From a virus, in IMG/VR virus record IMGVR_UViG_3300050821_002614, positions 1 through 42,117 of that record: 42,117 nt of DNA. One strand, 5' to 3'. Position numbers and translations under genes: made by a program. Under the pieces are notes generated by a model. It had not been told where the DNA came from. It did not search any database and saw nothing but the letters and a program-made list of their open reading frames with translations. This document shows, piece by piece, positions 1-8,878 of the stretch; the stretch's first letter is position 1; each line of letters starts with the position of its first letter.

Positions 1-98
1 TTGGTATTGGATCACTTATGCAGAAATCGTGCTTGCATCAATCCCGACCATTTAGAAGCGGTCACGAACGCGGAAAATATCCGCCGTAGCAGGAGGGA
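1..98. repeat. Terminal direct repeat, copy 1 (circular join)
   Basis: Bases 1-98 are identical to bases 42020-42117. The reading frame of the HNH endonuclease continues across the join without a break. This is what a circular contig (or a circularly permuted phage genome) opened at an arbitrary point looks like, with an overlap of about one assembly word. The unique circle is therefore 42,019 bp. A true packaged terminal repeat would not normally cut a gene in two. Confidence 0.95.
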
Positions 99-228
99 TT
101 ATTGCCCGCGCGGGCACGCGCTCTCCGGGGAGAATTTATATATCAATCCTGCCGGTGCGCGCGTCTGTAAAACATGTGCCATTGAATCAACCAGGCAATG
201 GCGATATAGGAACCAGAAGGCGGCATAG
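1..228 (+). CDS. HNH homing-type endonuclease, C-terminal 75 residues
   Basis: This is the 3' part of the gene that starts at 41837. Joined across the circle, it gives a 136-residue protein. The part seen here carries the HNH core: [17 protein letters not shown] followed by an Asn-containing helix ([10 protein letters not shown]), then a second metal-binding stretch CPRGH...CKTC. This is the HNH_3 type of free-standing phage endonuclease, which nicks or cuts DNA and often behaves as a homing element. It sits between the large terminase and portal genes, a common insertion point for such genes. The TAG stop at 226-228 lies directly before, and probably within, the start region of portal. Confidence 0.9.
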   Translation: MVLDHLCRNRACINPDHLEAVTNAENIRRSRRDYCPRGHALSGENLYINPAGARVCKTCAIESTRQWRYRNQKAA

Positions 229-284
229 TCATTCCAAGCATTCCACGCGATTCCGACAAGCCGGCGACTACGGATTCGGAAATC

Positions 285-2399
285 GTGCAGGAATGTGCGC
301 AGCGTTTGCGCCTCTGTGCCGAAGCCGAGACCGACAACCGCGCCGCTGGCATGGCGGCAATGGAGTTCAGGGACGGCAACCAGTGGCCGGATGATCTCTA
401 CAATCAGCGCAAGATCGATAAGCGGCCGAGTCTTACGATCAATCACACCAATACCTTCGTTAGGCGCGTGGTCAATAACATGCGCCAGCAACGGCCGCGC
501 ATCAAAGTGCATCCGGTGGGCGAGGGCGCGGATGTTACGAAAGCCAATGTTATCGCGGGGCTCATTCGTCACATTGAGAATTTGAGCCAAGCGGCCATCG
601 CCTACGACACGGGCGGTGAGTCGGCGGTCACCATTGGCTGGGGTTACTGGCGCGTCACCTCTGACTTTGTGGCGCCTGATTCGATGGATCAGGAATTGAA
701 AATCAACCCGATCCGCAATCCCTTCACCGTGTACATGGACCCTGGTAGCGTCATGCCGGCCGGCGAGGATGCCGACTGGGTCATCATTTCGCACAAGATG
801 AAGCGCCAGGACTACGCGCGCGAATATCCGGACGCCGACAAAATCAGCTACCAATACACCGGCAGCGGCGATGAGCTATCAGAATGGGAGACCAAAGACG
901 ACATTCGGCTAGCGGAATACTACCGGGTGCGCAAGACGCGGGACACGCTGTACCGCATGACGAACGGGATGTGTCTGTTCAAGGATCAGATGGAGGAATT
1001 ATCGGCAGAGCTTGCCGCCGCAAAGGTCACCATTGCGAAGGACCAATCCGGCAAGCAAGTCAGCCGTCCATCGACGCGCCGGCTGGTGGAATGGTACCAG
1101 CTGAATGGCCTTAAGATCGTAGACCGGCGCGCGCAGGGCGATGATCCGTTGCCCGATGAGTGGATACCGGTCATCCGCTGTGAGGGCAATGTCATTGACT
1201 TGAATGGCCGCATCCGCCGCAAGGGGATGGTCGCGGATCTCATGGACCCGGCGCGCATGTATAATTACTGGCGCACCATGGAAACGGAACTATTGGCGCT
1301 GGCGCCGAAGGCTCCGTTTATCGTGGCCGCAGGTCAATTAGATGGCCATCCGGAATGGAAAGATGCCAATCAGAAACCGTATTCGGCTCTTGTTTATGAG
1401 CCTGCCTTTGTGGAACAACCGGACGGCTCAAAACAAGTTTTGCCGCCACCACAACGCATGCAACCTATCCCGGTACCGGCTGGTGCGGTGCAAGCCGCGC
1501 AGGGTGCACAGCAGGATCTTATGGCGGTTGCAGGTATGCCGCACGAGCCGAGTGCTGATGTACCGGGCGCGGCCATTAGCGGGGTGGCGTTACAGCGTCG
1601 CCAGGCCCTTTCCGATATTGGCCACTTTCAATACTATGACAATCAGACCCGCGCTATCGCTCACACAGGACGAATACTACTTCAGCTGATTCCGTTCTAC
1701 TACGACACCGCGCGCATGCAGCGGATCATCGGTGAGGACGGCGTGCCGTCGATGCAGGGCATCAATCAGCCGATGCCGTCCGGTGATGGCACCGCCATCA
1801 TGCAGGTCAAAAATGATCTCACGGTGGGCCGTTACGATGTGGTGATGGACACCGGTCCAGGCTATGAGACCAAGCGCCTAGAGGGCGCCGAGTCCATGCT
1901 GGAATTGCTCAAGACCCCCTTAGCGGAGCCCATCGTCAAGGTGGGCTCTGATGTCATCGTGCGCGGCATGGACTTTAACGGTGCCAGCGATCTAGCCGAC
2001 CGGCTGATGCCGACCAATCCTGAAAGCATGAACAAGCTGGTGGCATCGCTCCCGAAAGAAGCGCAAGGCGTGGTGCAGGCCATGCAACAGCAAATGGCGC
2101 AGCAATCCCAAGTGATCCAGCACCTACAACTAGAGATCAAGTATAAGTCCGATATTGAAAAGGGCTGGATGGGTGTAGAGCGCGACAAGATTGCGACCAA
2201 ACAGAAAGAGTCGCACGAATCGAATCTCACCAAGAAAGAGGACACGCACGTCCGGGCGGTCACCGCGCGCGATGTCGCCGAGATCCAGGCCGGCGGGCAA
2301 TTGCTTAAAAGTCATGTCGACGCTGCGCACGAAACCGTCGCGCGGCGCGAAACATTGGCAGCGGCAGAAAAGGCCGAAAAGTCTAACGGCGCCGCCTAG
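285..2399 (+). CDS. Portal protein, P22 family
   Basis: 704 residues from the GTG at 285, the length of P22-type portals. It forms the dodecameric ring at the head vertex, where the terminase docks and through which DNA passes. The N-terminal region has AMEFRDGNQW and RPSLTINHTNTFVRRVVNNMRQ, typical of the family. The C-terminus is a long charged helix (about residues 590-704), like the P22 portal barrel. The frame is open upstream to a stop at 207, and the unused codons read DSDKPATTDSEIV, which looks like genuine portal N-terminus. The true start may therefore be a non-standard codon (ATA at 225 or ATT at 231), with AGAAGG at 215-220 as ribosome site. GTG 285 is the first standard start. 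Confidence 0.9.
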   Translation: MQECAQRLRLCAEAETDNRAAGMAAMEFRDGNQWPDDLYNQRKIDKRPSLTINHTNTFVRRVVNNMRQQRPRIKVHPVGEGADVTKANVIAGLIRHIENLSQAAIAYDTGGESAVTIGWGYWRVTSDFVAPDSMDQELKINPIRNPFTVYMDPGSVMPAGEDADWVIISHKMKRQDYAREYPDADKISYQYTGSGDELSEWETKDDIRLAEYYRVRKTRDTLYRMTNGMCLFKDQMEELSAELAAAKVTIAKDQSGKQVSRPSTRRLVEWYQLNGLKIVDRRAQGDDPLPDEWIPVIRCEGNVIDLNGRIRRKGMVADLMDPARMYNYWRTMETELLALAPKAPFIVAAGQLDGHPEWKDANQKPYSALVYEPAFVEQPDGSKQVLPPPQRMQPIPVPAGAVQAAQGAQQDLMAVAGMPHEPSADVPGAAISGVALQRRQALSDIGHFQYYDNQTRAIAHTGRILLQLIPFYYDTARMQRIIGEDGVPSMQGINQPMPSGDGTAIMQVKNDLTVGRYDVVMDTGPGYETKRLEGAESMLELLKTPLAEPIVKVGSDVIVRGMDFNGASDLADRLMPTNPESMNKLVASLPKEAQGVVQAMQQQMAQQSQVIQHLQLEIKYKSDIEKGWMGVERDKIATKQKESHESNLTKKEDTHVRAVTARDVAEIQAGGQLLKSHVDAAHETVARRETLAAAEKAEKSNGAA

Positions 2400-2453
2400 G
2401 CGCTGATCCCGTTCTCTCAAAAGCAAGGGGCTTCACTGCCCAGAGGTTTTCCT

Positions 2454-3461
2454 TTGGCTAAAGTAGTCACGAGTCAGGGTATCCAGGAATTTGTCTCTTC
2501 CGGCAAATTCGAGCAAGTCAAAAACGATCCGCCGCGAAAGAAAGCGGATGACGCGCCGCCGCTGGAGGTCAAAGACAAGCCACCGGTGGCCGACACCAAG
2601 ACGCCAGAGAAGAAGGAACACGAAGAGGAGGAGACCTTAAGCGAGAAGATCCGCGCGCTGATGGAATCGGACCCGGAGCTTGCCGAGTACGTCACCAAAA
2701 AGAACGCCGCGATCAATCGCAAGCATAAGGAAATGCGTGAGGCACGCGAAGCCGCCGAAGAGGCGGAACGCTTCGCCGAGAATCAGTATAACGAACGGCG
2801 TCTATCAGGTGAACGACTGTCGGCGGCCGAACGAGAGCTAGCGGACTTGCGAGCCAAGGCCGCACCGCCGGAGAAGAAAGAGGAACTCAAGAAACCAGAT
2901 CCTAAAGAGTTTTATGACGATAAAGGGCAATTCAAGGCGTTTGAGTACGCAGAGGAACTAGCCGCTTATTCAGCGAATAAAGCGGTAGCGGACGATAGGG
3001 CCAAGCAGGCCGAAGATCAGCGCAAAGCGGAACTCGCGGCAGCTGAAAAATTAGCGCGTGAGCGCGTGGCGGAAGCCACCAAGACCTATCCGGATTTTGC
3101 CGAAGTGATGGCGGCCAGCGATTTGCAAACGCATACCGCGGTGCTGCAATACCTGTCGGCCAGTGAGCACATCGGCGAGGTGAGTTATTACCTCGCGAAG
3201 CATCCGGAGTTTGTTGAACGCATCAACAAATTGCATCCGCTGAAAGCGATCGCGGAAGTCCGCGACATCGAAAAGACCTTTGAAAAGCCGCCGGTGAAGA
3301 CCGAAGAGACTACCTCGGAACTACCGGTAAAAACGTCTAGCGCGCCCGCGCCCATCAAACCCCTGTCATCCGCCAGCACCGTGAACACCAACACGGACCC
3401 GGCAAAGATGACTTATCGGGAATTGAGGGCCTACGAACGCGCCCGCGCCCGTCGGCGCTAA
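2454..3461 (+). CDS. Scaffolding protein, putative
   Basis: 335 residues, extremely rich in Lys, Glu and Ala and predicted mainly helical, with a long charged segment at about residues 75-215 that could form coiled coil. The C-terminus is basic (ELRAYERARARRR), as expected for the coat-binding end of a P22-type scaffold. It starts with TTG (MAKVV) after AGAGG. Its place between portal and coat, as in P22, is the main support. It would direct procapsid assembly and leave before packaging. Assignment rests on composition and gene order, not on a recognised motif. Confidence 0.75.
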   Translation: MAKVVTSQGIQEFVSSGKFEQVKNDPPRKKADDAPPLEVKDKPPVADTKTPEKKEHEEEETLSEKIRALMESDPELAEYVTKKNAAINRKHKEMREAREAAEEAERFAENQYNERRLSGERLSAAERELADLRAKAAPPEKKEELKKPDPKEFYDDKGQFKAFEYAEELAAYSANKAVADDRAKQAEDQRKAELAAAEKLARERVAEATKTYPDFAEVMAASDLQTHTAVLQYLSASEHIGEVSYYLAKHPEFVERINKLHPLKAIAEVRDIEKTFEKPPVKTEETTSELPVKTSSAPAPIKPLSSASTVNTNTDPAKMTYRELRAYERARARRR

Positions 3462-3484
3462 CAACACTTTAGGAGTCTTCCCAC

Positions 3485-4861
3485 GTGGCAAATAATTTGC
3501 TGACGATGAGCTATATCACTAACGAAGCTCTAGTCGTCCTGGAAAATGAGTTAGTGATTGCGAATCGCGTGGAGCGCCAATACTCCAACGAATTCGCCGA
3601 GACCGGCGCGAAGGTCGGTAACACGGTGAGCATTCGCCGGCCGCCGCGCTACAAGGGCACCTATGGACCGCCCCTGAATGTGGAGGACAGCAACGAGACC
3701 TACGTACAGATCCCGCTGAACTATCAGTTCCACGTCGATGTACAGTTCACCACGCAAGATCTTGCACTCTCCATGGACATGTTCAAGCAACGCATCTTGC
3801 GGCCGCAAATTGCCACGGTTGCGAATCGCATCGATTCGGATACCGCGCAGTATGCGTACCTCAATACCGCGGCATCGCTGGGTACACCGGGCACCAGCCC
3901 CAATAGCTTGAAACTCTTCACCGATGCGCGCGCGATTCTGGCCGCGGAATCCTGCCCGAAACAGGGCGAGAAGAACGCAGTCTTGGACCCCATCAGCATG
4001 TCATCGATGGTCGCGACCGTGCAGGGGTTGTTCAATCCGCAAGCCAAGATCAGCGAGTATATCGATAGCGGTATGATCGCACGCGAGTTCGGCGGCCTCG
4101 ATTGGTGGGAAGACCAGAATATTCCGGTGTTCACCACTGGGGCCGGCGGCAACGGTGCCGCGAACTCGGCGATTCTGACTACGCCGATCGCGGGTACGGC
4201 GTTCCTTACCACCGGCTGGGCGCAGTCCGGCACGGTATCAACGCAAGGCTGGCAGAACAGCACCGCGGTGGTCAGTGTCGGTGATGTGATCCAGTTCGCT
4301 GGCGTCTATCCGGTCAATCCGCAGAACCGCTTGCAGTATGGAAAGACCTTGCGGCAATTCGTGGTGCTGCCACCGGGCGGCTTTGTCACTCCGGCGAACG
4401 GTGCAGCGGCACCAGGCTTGACTTACGGCGCTGCGACCCTGGCCGCGGGCACCTTCAATCCGATCACCGGTCTCTATACCTCCAGCGGCACCGGCACCCT
4501 GACGTTGACCATTGGGGACGCCGTCATCAGTGGCGGACAGTTCCAGAACGTGACGGTAGCGCCCGCAAGCGCCGCCATCATCACCTTGAACGGTTCCACC
4601 ACCCCGGCAACGAATGGCGGCTTGGTGAGTCCGCAATCGCTGGTGTTCCACAAGTATGCGTATGCACTGGCGTTCGCGGACTTGCCGCTACCGCGTGGAG
4701 TGGAATACGCGGCGCGTGCCTATGACGATGAGGACGTGGGCATGAGCATTCGCTGTGTCACGCAATACACCATCAACAACGATTCTGAGCCCACGCGGGC
4801 GGATGTGTTGTATGGCCCGGCGAGTCTGTATCGCTCTCTCGGTCTCCGGGTTGCCGGTTAA
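3485..4861 (+). CDS. Major capsid (coat) protein, P22 type
   Basis: 458 residues; GTG start after AGGAG. The N-terminus (LLTMSYITNEALVVLEN, then VGNTVSIRRPPRYKG at about 43-57) is characteristic of the P22 coat superfamily with an HK97-like fold. The segment at about residues 255-390 is rich in Gly, Thr and Ala and probably forms an inserted beta domain. It follows scaffold directly and begins the structural run. Residues 4-37 are closely similar to residues 54-85 of the twin-arginine-signal protein at 38795-39133, a partial duplication. Confidence 0.92.
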   Translation: MANNLLTMSYITNEALVVLENELVIANRVERQYSNEFAETGAKVGNTVSIRRPPRYKGTYGPPLNVEDSNETYVQIPLNYQFHVDVQFTTQDLALSMDMFKQRILRPQIATVANRIDSDTAQYAYLNTAASLGTPGTSPNSLKLFTDARAILAAESCPKQGEKNAVLDPISMSSMVATVQGLFNPQAKISEYIDSGMIAREFGGLDWWEDQNIPVFTTGAGGNGAANSAILTTPIAGTAFLTTGWAQSGTVSTQGWQNSTAVVSVGDVIQFAGVYPVNPQNRLQYGKTLRQFVVLPPGGFVTPANGAAAPGLTYGAATLAAGTFNPITGLYTSSGTGTLTLTIGDAVISGGQFQNVTVAPASAAIITLNGSTTPATNGGLVSPQSLVFHKYAYALAFADLPLPRGVEYAARAYDDEDVGMSIRCVTQYTINNDSEPTRADVLYGPASLYRSLGLRVAG

Positions 4862-4875
4862 TAGGAGTAACGACT

Positions 4876-5355
4876 ATGGCTAATATCAATCCGGGGCCGG
4901 CAACCACGTCAACCGCTGCAACGGTTGCAGTGCTGACCCCACAAAACATCTTGGGTTCCACCGTACCAGGGCAGGGCGGCAACGCCTTGCGCTTGCTGGC
5001 CGTGGGTCGCGCGGTGCCGCTGGGTGGTACCGGTGACGTGGCGGTGCTGCCCGTCATCAATGCTAGTTCGTGGTGCGTGGTGACGTTTGTGTTTACCAAT
5101 GGCCTGATCTCGGGCGTGGCGGGTTCCGTTGCCGCCGCCTCGATTGGCGCATGGAGCGCGGCAGCGGGTACGGGGACGGCACTACGAACCGCGGGCGTGT
5201 TGACGGGTGTCAATGGCACGGTGGTGCTGGTGAACGCGGCGGCAGCGGCCGGCGCCGCTCTGGCCATTTCCACGCAAAACATCTACATCAACAACACCGT
5301 GGCGGTCGCCAACGGGACCTGTGACATGTTTGTTTATGGATACGACCTCTCGTAA
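4876..5355 (+). CDS. Small Ala/Gly/Val-rich virion protein, putative head decoration
   Basis: 159 residues, 14 bp after the coat gene with a GGAG site. The composition (Ala, Gly, Thr, Val with regular beta-like alternation) and the position right after coat suggest a head decoration or fibre-like protein. No family is recognised. The first residues, MANINPGPA, are repeated at the start of the SGNH hydrolase at 6620, so the two proteins may share an N-terminal docking tag. A strong terminator follows, so coat and this gene can be expressed more highly than the genes beyond. Confidence 0.7.
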   Translation: MANINPGPATTSTAATVAVLTPQNILGSTVPGQGGNALRLLAVGRAVPLGGTGDVAVLPVINASSWCVVTFVFTNGLISGVAGSVAAASIGAWSAAAGTGTALRTAGVLTGVNGTVVLVNAAAAAGAALAISTQNIYINNTVAVANGTCDMFVYGYDLS

Positions 5356-5404
5356 TCGACTGACGTAAACCGCTAGACCATCCCCCTTTTTGCGTCATGT
5401 CACT

Positions 5405-5428
5405 AGGGCCCTTCGGGGCCCTTTTTTT
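5405..5428 (+). terminator. Rho-independent terminator after the coat cluster
   Basis: A perfect 7-bp stem AGGGCCC/GGGCCCT closes a TTCG tetraloop and is followed by seven T. It lies between the decoration-like gene and the next structural gene. Readthrough or an antiterminator is needed to express downstream genes from the late promoter, which would lower their level relative to coat. Confidence 0.93.
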
Positions 5429-5444
5429 ATAGGAGTTTTCCTCT

Positions 5445-5780
5445 ATGCCATTGGGTCCGCAAATTGTCACCTATGGGAACGTACAAAGTACCTTTGTACT
5501 CACCATCTCTATAACGCCCGTCGCCACCGCAGCCGCCACTACGCTTGAACAAACGTTCACGATACCGGGACTGCAAGCGGGAGACCAAGTATCCGCCATC
5601 AATGCGCTCTTTGCGTTTTCTAGTTTGGTGGATGTGGTCAACGCCAGGGTGAGCGCGAACAACACACTAGCACTCGCGTTCTCCAACAATACCGCCGGCT
5701 CCCTGACTTACCCGGCCGGCTCGTTTTATTTAGAAGTCAATCGGCCGGTGCCAGGCTTACCGATGACGGTCATTCAATAA
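5445..5780 (+). CDS. Hypothetical structural protein (111 aa)
   Basis: ATG after TAGGAG, 16 bp beyond the terminator. It is rich in Val, Thr, Ala and Asn, with hydrophobic beta-like stretches, no cysteine and no membrane segment, similar in texture to the two genes that follow. It ends in PGLPMTVIQ and its stop directly abuts the next ATG (translational coupling). No family is recognised. The context suggests a minor head or neck protein. Confidence 0.65.
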   Translation: MPLGPQIVTYGNVQSTFVLTISITPVATAAATTLEQTFTIPGLQAGDQVSAINALFAFSSLVDVVNARVSANNTLALAFSNNTAGSLTYPAGSFYLEVNRPVPGLPMTVIQ

Positions 5781-6139
5781 TGGAAACGTGGGCGTTTAAT
5801 CCGCTGTATTCCAATTCCGGGCTGCAGGGCTCGCCAGTCGGTACCTTAGTCGCGTCCGTCACGATCGCGGCAACAACCGCCGCCGCTGCCGGACTACTGC
5901 CGGGCCCCAACACCGGGCCAAAGCAAATCGAGTTCACCAACCAAACCGGTGCATGGGCGTATATCAATCTAGGCATTGCGGGGTCCGTGACCGCCGCGAC
6001 GGTGGCTAGCGGCTATCCACTCGCACCCGGTGCGGACAAGGTGATTACGATCGCCGATGAAGTCACCGGATGGTCGGTGATCCTGGCCGCTGGCGCTACC
6101 GCTGGGTCCGTGACCGCCACGCGCGGCAACGGGATTTGA
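5780..6139 (+). CDS. Hypothetical structural protein (119 aa)
   Basis: The start ATG shares one base with the preceding TAA stop. The protein is of the Ala/Gly/Thr-rich beta type, with short repeats such as AGSVTAATVASG and AGATAGSVTATRG, which suggest a jelly-roll or Ig-like module. It has no catalytic motif. It is probably made at a fixed ratio with its neighbours and could be a capsid-surface protein. Confidence 0.6.
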   Translation: METWAFNPLYSNSGLQGSPVGTLVASVTIAATTAAAAGLLPGPNTGPKQIEFTNQTGAWAYINLGIAGSVTAATVASGYPLAPGADKVITIADEVTGWSVILAAGATAGSVTATRGNGI

Positions 6140-6140
6140 C

Positions 6141-6608
6141 ATGCTCAAATCCTTAGGCGTATCGGCCGGCGCCATCGCTGCCGCTGGCGGTCTTACCTTG
6201 GCATCGCTTGCGACCGGCGCCACACAAACCACCGTTGCCAGTCCTGGCGCTGCGCTCACGACAGCAACGCCCATCAATGTCACCAGCAAATCTTTCACCG
6301 CTGGCACCTATCTGATGTGGGGCATTGTGGACTTCGCACTGACCGCAGCCACCACCACAGAGTTTCGGATGGGTCTATCCGTGGTCTCGGCAACGCTGCC
6401 GACACAAGCGGGCGGCGCCGGCATCGGTTCCGATGCACTCGCGATCCTGCCACTCGTCACCACGACATTGACTGACACCTTAACCGATCAGGCGGGCCCG
6501 ACCATCGTAACGCTCGGCAGTACCACCACCGTATTCCTGGTAGCGCAAGCCACCTTTAGCGCCGGCACCATGACAGCCTATGGAACGCTGACCGCGTTAC
6601 TGATTTAA
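6141..6608 (+). CDS. Hypothetical structural protein (155 aa)
   Basis: Starts one base after the preceding stop. It has an Ala/Gly-rich N-terminus (AGAIAAAGG) that could be mistaken for a membrane segment, then Thr-rich beta-like sequence with a TAATTTEFRMGLS stretch resembling fibre or decoration beta sandwiches. It belongs to the same compositional group as the three preceding small genes. No family is recognised. Confidence 0.6.
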   Translation: MLKSLGVSAGAIAAAGGLTLASLATGATQTTVASPGAALTTATPINVTSKSFTAGTYLMWGIVDFALTAATTTEFRMGLSVVSATLPTQAGGAGIGSDALAILPLVTTTLTDTLTDQAGPTIVTLGSTTTVFLVAQATFSAGTMTAYGTLTALLI

Positions 6609-6619
6609 ACGGATCAACT

Positions 6620-7897
6620 ATGGCAAATATTAATCCCGGTCCAGCAGCCACCAGCACCGTTAATCAAGCGGCGCAAATAGTTTCTAATCCGCTTTCAGGT
6701 CTCTACACGATTGCCACGTTGCCGAGTTTGCCGGCTGGCAATATTGGCGTCACCGCATACACCAGCGATGGCGGACTATGGGTGTGGAACGGAACGTCTT
6801 GGATGCAGGTTTCGCCGATCGTCACCGGCACCGGTATCAGTAACTTTAATGCGCAGAACACCCGTAAATTATTGGCCGCGCGCGCGCGCGTGGTTTCGAA
6901 TAGCGGCCTTGCGCGCGTCGCCTATATTGGCGATTCCAATACCGCGGGCGCGTGGTCGACGGGCAACGGCCTAGCCTCTAATGCAATCTCTGGCTCCCCG
7001 CCCGTGCGCATTGCCAAGACCGTCACCGGCAATGATGGTCTCACTGCGATCTCTGATAGCTGGTTCGGCGCCGCGGGACTTGTTACCCAAGCGAATTACA
7101 ACGCCTACAACAGCAAGGTGGTAGCGGCGGGTTCATGGAACCCGAATAACTTCTTTACGCTCCCTGGCGGCTTTGCCATGCTCGCCAACACGGTGTCGAA
7201 TTTCGCGTTTACGCCGACCTCTGCATTCGACACCATCGATATCTACACCATGAACGTGGCGGCCGGCGGTAGCTTCACGGTGAACGTCGATGGCGGCGCG
7301 ACCTTGGCCACCATCACAACCGTTGCCGCGAATGTCTACACTAAAAACACGGTCGCTTGCACTCTCGGCACGCACACCATTAATTGCGCGACGACCTCCA
7401 CAAGTAGTACGTGGCTCTGCGGCATGGCAGTACACAACTCGACCGCCGCCGCCTTGGAAATGTACAACATGGGCATCAGCGGCATTACCGCCGCCACCTA
7501 CAATGTTGCCGGCATGGCCGCCGCACTCGCGACAATCGCGCCGCACGTGACCCTCATCAACATCACGACCAACGACATTAACACCACGCCCACGTCCATC
7601 GCAGCCTATACGGCGAATATCCAGGCACTCATCACCGCAGCTCTCGCCACCGGCGATTGCATCTTGATGATCGCTATCCCCGCGAGCGGCGCGAATTGGA
7701 ACAATGGTGTCAATTTGACCTATCAAGCAGCGGTCTATGCACTCGCGGCCAGCAACAATATTCCGATCCTTGATCTTACGCAGCGCTGGGTGTCCTACGC
7801 GGTCACGAATCCGATCATGCCGTACGGCGATATATTGCACCCTGGCCCGGCCGGCTACGCCGACATTGCCGCCGCCATGACGATATTTTTCCAGTAA
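6620..7897 (+). CDS. Virion-associated SGNH/GDSL hydrolase
   Basis: 425 residues. After an N-terminal tag (MANINPGPA, shared with the protein at 4876) and a small WVWNGTSW segment (about 54-61), an SGNH hydrolase domain begins. Block I is YIGDSNTAG with the nucleophile Ser at about 106, block III is represented by ITTNDIN, and block V is GDILHPGPAGYADI with Asp about 404 and His about 407. These enzymes are esterases or deacetylases. In a virion a carbohydrate O-acetyl esterase acting on host surface polysaccharide is the likeliest role. A Gly/Thr-rich beta insert lies around residues 175-250. Gene order places it in the head-neck cluster rather than with the tailspikes. Confidence 0.8.
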   Translation: MANINPGPAATSTVNQAAQIVSNPLSGLYTIATLPSLPAGNIGVTAYTSDGGLWVWNGTSWMQVSPIVTGTGISNFNAQNTRKLLAARARVVSNSGLARVAYIGDSNTAGAWSTGNGLASNAISGSPPVRIAKTVTGNDGLTAISDSWFGAAGLVTQANYNAYNSKVVAAGSWNPNNFFTLPGGFAMLANTVSNFAFTPTSAFDTIDIYTMNVAAGGSFTVNVDGGATLATITTVAANVYTKNTVACTLGTHTINCATTSTSSTWLCGMAVHNSTAAALEMYNMGISGITAATYNVAGMAAALATIAPHVTLINITTNDINTTPTSIAAYTANIQALITAALATGDCILMIAIPASGANWNNGVNLTYQAAVYALAASNNIPILDLTQRWVSYAVTNPIMPYGDILHPGPAGYADIAAAMTIFFQ

Positions 7898-8878
7898 ATG
7901 GCCACCACGGCGCTAGACATCATCACTGGCGCGTTACTCAATATCAACAGCTATTCCCCCGGCGAAACGCTGAACAATGCCGACGCCACTACGGCATTGA
8001 ATGTGCTCAATGATTTACTAGAGTCGCTCTCGACCGATCAGTGTTTTGTTTATACGCAAGCGGAGACCATCTTTCCGTGGGTCGCCGGGCAGTATCAGTA
8101 TAGCGTCGGCAATCCGGTAAGCCCGACTACGTTTGTCGGCGCCGTCACGGGCGCAAGTAATGTCATCACTGGCATTACCGCGATACCGAGTGACTTAGCG
8201 CTGGGCGCCACCATCACCGATGGCCAAGCGGTCTTGACTGCGGGTACCGCACTTAACCCCTTGCCGGTGACGGTGACCGGGATCGGCGCCAGCACCGTGA
8301 CGCTATCCTCGCCGGCCACTGCAACGCCCGCCATCAATCCGGACACCATCAACTATACGGTGCCGGGCAATATTCCGATGCAACGCCCGTTGCGCTTTCG
8401 CGATGGCTTCACGCGCGCCAATACCTCTGGAATTTCGAACCTCGACTATTCGTTCCAGATGATTTCCTTTGATCGGTACAAAGAGGAACTCTTAAAGAAC
8501 GTGCAAGGTCCGTGGCCCTATGTGGCGGCGTATCAGCCCACGTTCCCCTATGGCACGCTCTATGTGTACCCGGCGCCTGGCAGCAATTACACCGCGCATC
8601 TCTTTACCGATTTAATTATCAGCGATTTCGCCGCGACCACCACCGCGTACAGCATGCCGCAAGGGTACTCGCGGGCGCTTAAGAAATTGCTGGCCCTGGA
8701 GCTTGCGCCGAACTACGGCAAGGCGCCGTCACCGCTACTGATGAGCCAGGCCAAGGAGGCCAAGGAACTCATCAAGTCGGTGAACGATACGCCAGTGGTG
8801 ACCTTGCGCTTTGATAGCGCGATTGCGTCGGCACAAGTTAATGACGCCGGCTGGATCATTCGCGGCGGCTTCGTATAG
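7898..8878 (+). CDS. P22 gp4-like head-tail adaptor / tail accessory factor
   Basis: 326 residues. The N-terminus (TALDIITGALLNINSYSPGE, then a helix with LNVLNDLLESLS) and the C-terminal helices (YSRALKKLLALELAPNYG) match the tail accessory factor family (P22_Tail-4 type), which caps the portal and closes the head channel. P22 gp4 has 166 residues. The excess here is partly a beta-rich insert at about residues 80-150 (GASNVIT...), related to an insert in the next gene. Its ATG directly follows the preceding TAA. Confidence 0.82.
   Translation: MATTALDIITGALLNINSYSPGETLNNADATTALNVLNDLLESLSTDQCFVYTQAETIFPWVAGQYQYSVGNPVSPTTFVGAVTGASNVITGITAIPSDLALGATITDGQAVLTAGTALNPLPVTVTGIGASTVTLSSPATATPAINPDTINYTVPGNIPMQRPLRFRDGFTRANTSGISNLDYSFQMISFDRYKEELLKNVQGPWPYVAAYQPTFPYGTLYVYPAPGSNYTAHLFTDLIISDFAATTTAYSMPQGYSRALKKLLALELAPNYGKAPSPLLMSQAKEAKELIKSVNDTPVVTLRFDSAIASAQVNDAGWIIRGGFV

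Noticed and set aside
1-98. Packaged direct terminal repeats of a T7-like genome
   Set aside because: The repeat is only 98 bp and interrupts a gene that is intact across the join, and the terminase and portal are P22-like (headful).
99-854. 251-residue minus-strand open frame inside portal
   Set aside because: It lies opposite the conserved portal frame, has no ribosome site and is rich in His/Arg as expected for an antisense shadow.
6880-6895. GCGCGCGC run in the SGNH gene as a structural element
   Set aside because: It encodes AARAR in frame and is short; simple codon use explains it.
7133-7840. 235-residue minus-strand open frame opposite the SGNH hydrolase
   Set aside because: Composition (Gly/Arg/His/Val runs) is that of a reverse reading of a Thr/Ala-rich gene; the plus frame has the catalytic motifs.
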